The notes below the pieces were generated by a model. That model had not been told where the DNA came from and made no database searches. It saw only the letters and a program-made list of their open reading frames with translations. From NCBI GenBank assembly GCA_900552155.1, contig URYU01000065.1:1-9968 (forward strand): 9,968 bases of DNA, in the 5' to 3' direction. A program made the translations under genes and the position numbers. Source of the DNA: an uncultured Collinsella sp. (GTDB lineage: Bacteria > Actinomycetota > Coriobacteriia > Coriobacteriales > Coriobacteriaceae). Numbering within the stretch: position 1 is the stretch's first letter; every line of letters starts with the position of its first letter. Of this stretch, positions 1 through 4,141 are shown piece after piece.

Positions 1-241
1 CGACGTGGCCGGGAGCGTCCACGAGCATGACGTGGGTATCGCCGTGGTCGAGCACGGCCTGCGATGAGAAGATCGTAATGCCACGCTCGCGCTCGATCGC
101 GTTAGTGTCCAGATGCGAATCGCCATCGTCCACGCGGCCGCGCTTGCGAATGCGACCCGCGTTGAACAGCATGGCCTCGGCCAACGTGGTCTTGCCGGCA
201 TCGACATGCGCCAAGATTCCAACGACCGCTTGCTTCGACAT
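1..241 (-). CDS. TetM/EF-G-like translation factor GTPase, N-terminal part (runs off the left edge)
   Basis: The 80 visible residues form the start of a translational GTPase G domain. The P-loop reads AHVDAGKTT (residues 11-19), the switch I region has the ERERGITI signature (about residues 50-57), and the G3 motif is DAPGHV (75-80). The P-loop beginning only ten residues after the Met, and AHVDAGKT rather than the EF-G form, resemble the ribosomal protection family (TetM/TetO/TetW) and its uncharacterised relatives more than elongation factor G itself. Such proteins bind the ribosome and hydrolyse GTP; TetM-type members displace tetracycline. The start ATG follows GAGGAG closely. One oddity is DAPGH, where most family members have DTPGH. 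Whether this is a true resistance protein or a housekeeping paralogue cannot be decided from the fragment. The GTPase family is certain; the subfamily is moderate. Confidence 0.85.
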   Translation of the reverse strand, partial: MSKQAVVGILAHVDAGKTTLAEAMLFNAGRIRKRGRVDDGDSHLDTNAIERERGITIFSSQAVLDHGDTHVMLVDAPGHV

Positions 242-301
242 GGCTCTCCTCTTATTGCAAGCCCATCGCACGCGGCAACGGGCGTTCACGCTCCACACTG
301 G

Positions 302-330
302 ATGATACAATTTACGGGCCGGCAGGCGAA
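302..330 (-). promoter_or_regulatory. Possible promoter for the TetM-like GTPase
   Basis: On the minus strand a TATCAT hexamer (302-307, five of six to the -10 consensus) lies 17 bp downstream of TTCGCC (325-330, a weak -35). It would give a leader of roughly 50 nt before the start codon at 241. The -35 is poor, so the call rests mainly on the -10 and on the same TATCAT box occurring in front of other genes here. Confidence 0.4.
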
Positions 331-403
331 GCGGGCCCTATCCCCCGACCAAGCTCATCGCCCTGCGTTGCCGCGCGGCGATTTTCGTAGGTTCGCGCCT
401 TGC

Positions 404-417
404 GAAAGCCGGCTTTC
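404..417. repeat. Perfect 14-bp palindrome
   Basis: GAAAGCCGGCTTTC is a perfect palindrome in the 254-bp gap between the GNAT gene and the GTPase gene. It lies about 70 bp upstream of the possible GTPase -35 box. It could be a protein binding site or part of transcript secondary structure. Apart from this, the terminator hairpin and the possible promoter, I see no gene in the gap. Confidence 0.4.
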
Positions 418-428
418 AAAACAGCACA

Positions 429-468
429 GCGAACGAAAATAGCCCCGGGTGGGACCATTTTCGTTCGC
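429..468 (-). terminator. Strong hairpin, likely terminator of the GNAT gene
   Basis: A perfect 12-bp stem (429-440 with 457-468, arms GCGAACGAAAAT and its complement) begins 27 bp past the stop codon of the acetyltransferase. Read as minus-strand RNA, the stem continues for six more pairs, two of them G-U wobbles, to an ACCC tetraloop, giving about 18 bp. In plus-strand RNA those two positions are A-C mismatches, so the structure is tuned to the minus strand. The stem has an A-rich and a U-rich arm, but the downstream T-tract is weak (TGTGCTGTTTT). Confidence 0.7.
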
Positions 469-495
469 ACGAATTATTGATACGCGTCCTCGCTC

Positions 496-987
496 TTATG
501 CCTCGCGTAGCCAATCGAACGCGACACGCGGCGTGCCGTCCGACACATACACGATGCCGGCGCGCTCGAACCCCGCCTTAATACTCGCACCCTGCATGGG
601 CAGGTTGTCCTGATGCGTGTCGATGCGCAGGTGATCGGCACGCTCTTTGGCAAAGGCGAACATCGCAGCCGCGATACCGTGCACGGTGCCGTCGGATGCC
701 ACACGGTGCAGCACGGCGTACGGAGTGTCGCTACGCCATTGACCATCCTCAATTACGTCATAGCACTCGTCCGGGCCCGGTAAAAAGGCAAACGTCGCCA
801 CCACGCGGCCGTCGACTTCGCACACATAGCTACCACCGGCGGCGATATCGGCAGCCAGTTGCTCGGCAGAAGGCGTGCCCTCGGGCCATTGCGTGGCGTT
901 GCCATGCGCGCGCATAAAGGCGCGGGCAGCGTCGTAGATAGCCATGACGGCGGGAATGTCGGTATCGAGGGTTTTTCTGATCATCAC
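496..987 (-). CDS. GNAT family N-acetyltransferase
   Basis: A 163-residue single-domain protein of the Gcn5-related acetyltransferase fold, which transfers an acetyl group from acetyl-CoA to an amine. The N-terminal MIRKTLDTDIPAVMAIYDAAR matches the usual first strand and helix. The central strand YAVLHRVASDG (90-100) precedes the cofactor-binding loop, and LRIDTHQDNLPMQ (120-132) followed by AGFERAGIVYV (138-148) is the conserved C-terminal half of this subfamily. The acetyl-CoA loop (GTVHGIAAAMF, 100-110) lacks the usual Arg/Gln-x-x-Gly-x-Gly/Ala form. Substrate unknown. The start is either GTG at 987, 7 nt after a GAGG motif, or the next codon, ATG at 984. It is divergent from the zinc-ribbon gene and has its own terminator downstream. 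Confidence 0.85.
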   Translation of the reverse strand: MMIRKTLDTDIPAVMAIYDAARAFMRAHGNATQWPEGTPSAEQLAADIAAGGSYVCEVDGRVVATFAFLPGPDECYDVIEDGQWRSDTPYAVLHRVASDGTVHGIAAAMFAFAKERADHLRIDTHQDNLPMQGASIKAGFERAGIVYVSDGTPRVAFDWLREA

Positions 988-1006
988 GCGGCGGCCTCAC
1001 GTTTAT

Positions 1007-1036
1007 TGGTATCACTTTGATTGAGCAATGATACCA
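1007..1036. promoter_or_regulatory. Operator-like inverted repeat between divergent genes
   Basis: TGGTATCA (1007-1014) and TGATACCA (1029-1036) form a perfect 8-nt inverted repeat with a 14-nt spacer, centred between the GNAT gene and the divergent zinc-ribbon gene. The right arm overlaps a minus-strand TATCAT hexamer (1028-1033) placed like a -10 box, about 40 bp before the GNAT start. A 22-bp centre-to-centre spacing suits a dimeric repressor contacting two turns of the helix. The regulator is not identifiable. Confidence 0.5.
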
Positions 1037-1061
1037 GCGTTTGAAGAGGGGCGCGAAGCAG

Positions 1062-1358
1062 ATGGGAAGCAAAAAGCGAGCCGCCTGGTCAAAGGCCAAA
1101 AGCGAGTTTTTGGGCGCTGCCACCGGCGGCGATATGAGCGACCTGTTTGCACGCGAGGACGAGCGCCGCGACGCCCTGGACGCCGAGCGCGATGAGGCCT
1201 GGCGCTACAAGTCGTGCGAGCGCAAAAACCGTTACGACACGCGCGCCGAGGCCGAGGCAGTTATGGCCGACTGCGAAAACCGCGGGCGGCGCGGTTTGGC
1301 CTGCTACAAATGCGAATACTGCGGCGGATGGCACCTGACGTCGCACCCTTGGAAATAG
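1062..1358 (+). CDS. Small zinc-ribbon-like protein of unknown function
   Basis: A 98-residue, highly charged protein. Its C-terminal half has CERKNRYDTRAEAEAVMADC (52-71) and then ACYKCEYCGGWHLTSHP (80-96). Cys52, Cys84, Cys87 and His91 are in the right places to bind one zinc ion. The arrangement, a Lys/Arg-Tyr pair, an Ala/Glu-rich helix and CxxCGGWHLT, recurs in small bacterial and phage proteins of unknown role; I know of no assigned biochemical function. The N-terminal part (1-50) is a Lys/Arg then Asp/Glu-rich stretch, probably helical. ATG at 1062 is chosen because AGGGG lies 10 nt upstream; an upstream in-frame TTG at 1041 would add seven residues. It faces rsmJ with a 48-bp gap and no clear terminator. 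Confidence 0.75.
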   Translation: MGSKKRAAWSKAKSEFLGAATGGDMSDLFAREDERRDALDAERDEAWRYKSCERKNRYDTRAEAEAVMADCENRGRRGLACYKCEYCGGWHLTSHPWK

Positions 1359-1406
1359 GCGCCGCATCGGCACGGCATTGACGGAGCGCCAGCCATCGCA
1401 CGCAAG

Positions 1407-2111
1407 CTACGGGCGCGGCGGCACCAAAACATCGTAACGAACGGCCATGCCCGCAAGTTGATAGCTCGGCTTAACGCCGGCAAGCAGTGGCCCCTTCACC
1501 GGTCGCTTGATAACGACCTTGCGCGGGTGCACCGCAAGCGCAGCTTCGACCAACGTCTCCTCATCGGCGCACGGCTGTTCCAGATGATGCAAGAGTTGGA
1601 ACTTCTTTTTAACCGCCGCGCTCTTGGTGCGTCCGGGAAACATGGGGTCCAGATACACCACGTCAGGAACGGTGAGCTCGCCCTGCCCGATCAGCTCAGC
1701 TGTATGGCGAAGGCCGGCACTGCTGTCCTCGCCCGCATGTAAGCGCATGCGCGCCACGGCTGTCGCAAGCGCCGGATCATCTGCCGCGCGATCCAAGGCA
1801 TCCTTGAGAAGCGCCGCGATCACGCAATCCTGCTCATACAGATCGACGGCAAAACCCGCAGCCGCCAGCAGCAGCGAATCCTCGCCAAAGCCTGCCGTGG
1901 CGTCAATCGCCCATGGGCTCTCGATGCCTTTTGTGCGCGCGGCCTTTACCAACAGCTCTTGCTGCAGACGGCCCTGCTTGAGTCGCGGCAGCATGCGGCC
2001 AAAATCCGCGCGCAGCTCCATCGTGCCGTTGGTGAGCGTGAGGCCCTCGGGCTTCCCGATCAGCTCAAGCCCCGCGGCCCGAGCAACAGATAAGGGATCG
2101 ACGACGCCCAT
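1407..2111 (-). CDS. rsmJ: 16S rRNA (guanine-N2)-methyltransferase RsmJ
   Basis: A 234-residue class I S-adenosylmethionine-dependent methyltransferase of the RsmJ (YhiQ) family, which methylates N2 of G1516 (E. coli numbering) in 16S rRNA. Diagnostic segments are the SAM-binding motif DATAGFGEDS (70-79), the acidic strand end LYEQD (91-95), the catalytic-site motif YLDPMFP (153-159) followed by a Lys-rich SAAVKKK (164-170) as in E. coli RsmJ, and the C-terminal KRP (202-204). Length is close to the E. coli protein. ATG at 2111 is the preferred start because AAGGAG lies 5 nt upstream; an in-frame GTG at 2117 overlaps that ribosome binding site. A small membrane protein gene ends 64 bp upstream on the same strand, so the two may be cotranscribed. 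Confidence 0.9.
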   Translation of the reverse strand: MGVVDPLSVARAAGLELIGKPEGLTLTNGTMELRADFGRMLPRLKQGRLQQELLVKAARTKGIESPWAIDATAGFGEDSLLLAAAGFAVDLYEQDCVIAALLKDALDRAADDPALATAVARMRLHAGEDSSAGLRHTAELIGQGELTVPDVVYLDPMFPGRTKSAAVKKKFQLLHHLEQPCADEETLVEAALAVHPRKVVIKRPVKGPLLAGVKPSYQLAGMAVRYDVLVPPRP

Positions 2112-2175
2112 GGACACTCCTTAACAAGCAAAACGAATACGCGGGGCACCGTTTATGTCAGCACCCAACCGTTCG

Positions 2176-2319
2176 CTATTGTCCCACATGCGACATGGCC
2201 CACAGCATCCCAATGCAAAGCACCGTCATCAATCCCGTGCACACGGCAGCGATCGCAGAATCACTCATGCGCCTTCCCAACGACCGCGGCTCATGCACTT
2301 GCCCTGCTCCGTACATCAT
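2176..2319 (-). CDS. 47-residue single-pass membrane protein, unknown function
   Basis: This short reading frame begins ATG ATG just after AAGGAGGAG, one of the strongest ribosome binding sites in the window. The second ATG (2316) has the better spacing, 7 nt from AAGGAGG, so the protein is 46 or 47 residues. A polar, positively charged N-terminus ending in SLGRRM (13-18) precedes one hydrophobic helix, about residues 21-41 (AIAAVCTGLMTVLCIGMLWAM), and the protein ends SHVGQ. By the positive-inside rule the N-terminus is cytoplasmic. It lies directly upstream of rsmJ on the same strand. I recognise no family. The ribosome binding site and clean helix make it more likely real than chance. Confidence 0.6.
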   Translation of the reverse strand: MMYGAGQVHEPRSLGRRMSDSAIAAVCTGLMTVLCIGMLWAMSHVGQ

Positions 2320-2397
2320 GGCTCCTCCTTGAGACCAGCTCTTACCATGGACCCATCATCGCAGCGCCGCGCATACGCTGCCATCGATTTGACTTAC

Positions 2398-2426
2398 GCC
2401 CAGCTTTCCTTTTTGAAAGGTTGGGC
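2398..2426. repeat. Imperfect hairpin in the upstream gap
   Basis: GCCCAGCTTTC (2398-2408) and GAAAGGTTGGGC (2415-2426) pair as two 5-bp stems separated by a small bulge, with a CTTTTT loop. It lies in the gap between two divergent genes (2320-2551), 79 bp upstream of the small membrane protein gene at 2319. It could form in that gene's leader transcript. No gene ends nearby, so a terminator role is unlikely. I see no coding sequence in the rest of this gap. Confidence 0.3.
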
Positions 2427-2515
2427 TTGGCTGCGCGGGCTCAATGCGCTTTCAAACGCATGCATCGCCGCGTTGAACTACAATGTGCTTCACCATATGT
2501 GCAGTACATTGGGTG

Positions 2516-2528
2516 CGCCAAGTTGGCG
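2516..2528. promoter_or_regulatory. Operator-like palindrome upstream of the small membrane protein
   Basis: CGCCAAGTTGGCG is a perfect palindrome around a central G, 23 bp upstream of the start codon at 2552, and is flanked by a further AGTAC (2503-2507) and GTACT (2528-2532). A weak promoter (TTGAAC at 2473-2478, TATGTG at 2496-2501, spacer 17) would place the transcription start just before it, the usual place for a repressor site. Both the promoter and the operator role are inferred. Confidence 0.4.
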
Positions 2529-2551
2529 TACTCGTATCGAAAGGACCAGCC

Positions 2552-2953
2552 ATGAGCTTCACTCGCAAGACTCTCAAAATCCTTGCTCTCATCTACTTTG
2601 TTTTGGGCATCGCCAGCCTCGTCACCGCCGGCGTCGGTATCGCCACGGGCGGTCTCGATTCCACGTACGGTTCGTACGCCACGCTCGCAGCGGTCGTGCT
2701 TATCGCCAAGGGTCTCGTCGACCTTGCCGCAGGCGTCGCCGGTATCAAGGGCGCCAACAAGCCTTCGCAGGTGGACGGCGCGTTTAAGCTCGGTATTGTT
2801 GCCGCGGTCGCCACGCTTGCCCAAGCGGTGCTCACGCTTCCCGCGTTTGGCGGCGACGCCATCAACTTTGGCGCCTTTGTCATCGTGGTGTACGACCTGT
2901 TCTTTGTTCAGCAGGCACACGCCGTTAAGGCCGAGAACAAGGACCGCCTATAA
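2552..2953 (+). CDS. Small four-helix integral membrane protein, unknown function
   Basis: A 133-residue hydrophobic protein with four likely membrane helices: about residues 9-30 (ILALIYFVLGIASLVTAGVG and on), 42-65, 78-96 and 103-124. The second helix carries Lys and Asp (LIAKGLVDLAAG). Short loops hold GLDSTYGS (34-41) and KGANKPSQVDG (66-76), and the tail HAVKAENKDRL is charged and probably cytoplasmic. There is no signal peptide, enzyme motif or recognised domain; small proteins like this occur in Coriobacteriia without assigned function. The start is fixed by AAAGGA 7 nt before the ATG. It stands alone, with its own upstream palindrome and its own terminator, so it is probably monocistronic. 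Confidence 0.8.
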   Translation: MSFTRKTLKILALIYFVLGIASLVTAGVGIATGGLDSTYGSYATLAAVVLIAKGLVDLAAGVAGIKGANKPSQVDGAFKLGIVAAVATLAQAVLTLPAFGGDAINFGAFVIVVYDLFFVQQAHAVKAENKDRL

Positions 2954-2991
2954 GCGCTCGCTTCTCATAACCTCTGCAGCCAAGCAACTAA

Positions 2992-3027
2992 AAAGGGCCG
3001 ATCGCGCATCTCCGCGGTCGGCCCTTT
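2992..3027 (+). terminator. Rho-independent terminator of the small membrane protein gene
   Basis: A 15-bp stem (2992-3006 with 3013-3027) with a 6-nt loop, arms AAAGGGCCGATCGCG and CGCGGTCGGCCCTTT. The single non-Watson-Crick position (3002 with 3017) is a U-G wobble in plus-strand RNA but an A-C mismatch in minus-strand RNA, so it serves the plus-strand gene ending 38 bp upstream. The T-tract is short (TTTACGTTT). Confidence 0.85.
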
Positions 3028-3043
3028 ACGTTTGCCTAGATAA

Positions 3044-3081
3044 AACCCACCAAAATAAACCTGTCCCTTTTTTGGCTGGTT
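3044..3081 (-). terminator. Likely terminator of rlmA; contains a GGGACAGG element
   Basis: Immediately after the rlmA stop, minus-strand RNA can form a 12-position stem (3081-3070 with 3055-3044) with one mismatch and one G-U wobble and a 14-nt loop, followed by TTTTATCT. In plus-strand RNA there are two mismatches, so the minus strand is favoured. The stem is AT-rich, so termination may be modest. The loop and arm hold GGGACAGGTTTATTTTGG, which resembles dispersed intergenic repeats of gut bacteria, so part of it may be repeat-derived. Confidence 0.55.
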
Positions 3082-3082
3082 G

Positions 3083-3898
3083 TTAGCTGTGGCGGTACTC
3101 GGCGATGATGAAGTCGATATCGGTTTGGAGCGTGTCCAGGTTTGCCAGGCGCTCTTTGTCGGCAGGGCGCGTGCGATAGTAGTACGGCGTCATCTGGAAC
3201 ACCGCCTCGATATCGGCCTGGGTCTGAAGCGTAATATTCGCGGACACCCGCTGCGTTCCAACCAGCTTGAGCTCCGTTGTTTGTGGCAGCTTCTCATCGT
3301 TAAGGTACGGCGTGTCGTAGAGTACCTCCTTGAGCCCAAACAGATGGCGGGCGCCCGGCACCACGGTATAGAGCGAGCCCTCCGGCGCCAGCACGCGGGC
3401 AAACTCGCGCTCGTTAAAGGGAGCGAAAAGCTCGGTCACCATATCGAAGGCGCCATCGGCCACGGGGATGTCCTTCATATTGGCCACGAAGTAGGTCGCA
3501 TCGCCGCGCTTGGCGGCAAGGCGCACCATCTCTTTGCCCAGGTCGAAACCGTAAGCATCCACACCCGGCACCGCGCCCATGGCACTCGTGTAGTAGCCTT
3601 CGCCGCAGCAAATGTCGAGCAAGGCCAGCGGCTTGTCCGACGTAGCTGCGCACCGCTGAGCTCGTTCGCGCACGAGCTCGACCATCGCATCGCGCAACGG
3701 CGCATAGTAACCACGGTTCAAAAAGTCACGACGGCTGCGTGCCTGCGACTTGGGATCGCCCATGGAGTCGCCGCTCTTGGACGAGCGCAGCAGATATAGA
3801 TAGCCCTCGCGCGCACGGTCAAACCGGTGTCCGCCCGCGCACACAGCACCGCGTTCGTCATCCACCAGCGGCTCATGGCAAACAGGACACAACAACAT
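3083..3898 (-). CDS. rlmA: 23S rRNA (guanine-N1)-methyltransferase RlmA
   Basis: A 271-residue protein matching RlmA/RrmA along its length. The N-terminal zinc finger has Cys4, Cys7, Cys20 and His24, followed by HRFDRAREGYLYLL (24-37) as in E. coli RlmA. Then comes the conserved LNRGYYAPLRDAM (60-72), the SAM-binding motif DICCGEGYYT (95-104), GFDLGKEM (117-124), and the C-terminal QMTPYYYRTRP (235-245). RlmA methylates N1 of a guanine in hairpin 35 of 23S rRNA: G745 in Gram-negative RlmA(I), G748 in the Gram-positive RlmA(II)/TlrB group, where the mark contributes to resistance to tylosin-type macrolides. A Gram-positive-type host suggests G748, but sequence alone does not settle it. The start is fixed by AAGGAG 5 nt before the ATG. 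It is divergent from the MATE gene. Confidence 0.93.
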   Translation of the reverse strand: MLLCPVCHEPLVDDERGAVCAGGHRFDRAREGYLYLLRSSKSGDSMGDPKSQARSRRDFLNRGYYAPLRDAMVELVRERAQRCAATSDKPLALLDICCGEGYYTSAMGAVPGVDAYGFDLGKEMVRLAAKRGDATYFVANMKDIPVADGAFDMVTELFAPFNEREFARVLAPEGSLYTVVPGARHLFGLKEVLYDTPYLNDEKLPQTTELKLVGTQRVSANITLQTQADIEAVFQMTPYYYRTRPADKERLANLDTLQTDIDFIIAEYRHS

Positions 3899-3933
3899 GG
3901 CAACTCCTTAGCGCGGACTACACAACGCCCACC

Positions 3934-3962
3934 ATTGTCGCACGCCTTCCCCACCTAGTCAT
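3934..3962 (-). promoter_or_regulatory. Possible rlmA promoter overlapping the inverted repeat
   Basis: On the minus strand ATGACT (3957-3962, four of six to the -35 consensus) and GACAAT (3934-3939, four of six to the -10) are 17 bp apart, giving a leader of about 30 nt. The -35 box lies inside the end of the perfect inverted repeat at 3955-4012. Weak on sequence alone. Confidence 0.35.
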
Positions 3963-4012
3963 TGGGGACGTTCTTAAATGACTACTCGTTTAAGAACGTC
4001 CCCAATGACTAG
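3955..4012. repeat. Perfect 24-bp inverted repeat (REP-like)
   Basis: Two 24-nt arms (3955-3978 and 3989-4012) are exact reverse complements around a 10-nt loop, which can itself add a U-G, a G-C and an A-U pair in plus-strand RNA. Each arm contains TCATTGGGGACGTTCTTAA. It lies in the divergent gap between rlmA and the MATE gene and no gene ends into it, so it is not an ordinary terminator. GGGGACGTTC-type palindromes are typical of dispersed repetitive extragenic elements, some mobilised by REP-associated tyrosine (Y1) transposases; no such gene is in the window. Confidence 0.85.
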
Positions 4013-4019
4013 TTAGAAG

Positions 4020-4073
4020 AGATAAGGAGTGTCCCCAGCTGCCGACAGAAAAGGAACGTCCCTAAGTGCCGAC
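4020..4073. repeat. Two tandem 27-nt direct repeats
   Basis: Positions 4020-4046 and 4047-4073 are adjacent 27-nt copies identical at 21 positions; each ends GCCGAC and contains GTCCC. On the minus strand both read GTCGGCA, then a GGGACGTTC-like core, then CTT. The core is shared with the neighbouring 24-bp inverted repeat (GTCATT then GGGGACGTTCTT). The whole stretch 3955-4073 therefore looks like one composite repeat cluster upstream of the MATE gene. Confidence 0.75.
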
Positions 4074-4088
4074 TGGTTGCATTAGGAG

Positions 4089-4094
4089 TATCAT
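4089..4094 (+). promoter_or_regulatory. Possible -10 box for the MATE gene
   Basis: TATCAT (five of six to the -10 consensus) lies 47 bp upstream of the MATE start codon. No good -35 is seen at 16-18 bp; that region is occupied by the end of the 27-nt repeat (TGCCGA or GTGCCG). The call is weak and rests on the recurring hexamer. Confidence 0.35.
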
Positions 4095-4141
4095 CGTCTG
4101 CGCAAATAAGCACGAAAGAGCATGTTAGAGATTGAGAGCGT

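Noticed and set aside
1..241. Calling the left-edge gene a tetracycline resistance gene
   Set aside because: Only the G domain start is visible, and EF-G-like paralogues share these motifs. The drug-interaction loops lie outside the window.
1041..1061. TTG at 1041 as the start of the zinc-ribbon protein
   Set aside because: It has no ribosome site and adds seven residues before an ATG that has AGGGG 10 nt upstream.
2155..2787. A 210-codon plus-strand open frame spanning the rsmJ upstream gap
   Set aside because: Composition is His/Arg/Ser-rich and unlike a folded protein. It overlaps the small membrane protein in another frame, and the opposite-strand 47-residue gene has a far better ribosome site.
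3080..3799. A 239-codon plus-strand open frame
   Set aside because: Antisense to rlmA, whose zinc finger and SAM motif are unmistakable; no ribosome site and no recognisable domain.
3955..4012. Reading the 24-bp inverted repeat as a terminator
   Set aside because: Both flanking genes are transcribed away from it, and neither side has a T-tract after the stem.
3955..4073. Reading the repeat cluster as a CRISPR array
   Set aside because: The two 27-nt copies abut with no spacers, differ at six positions, and there are no cas genes in the window.
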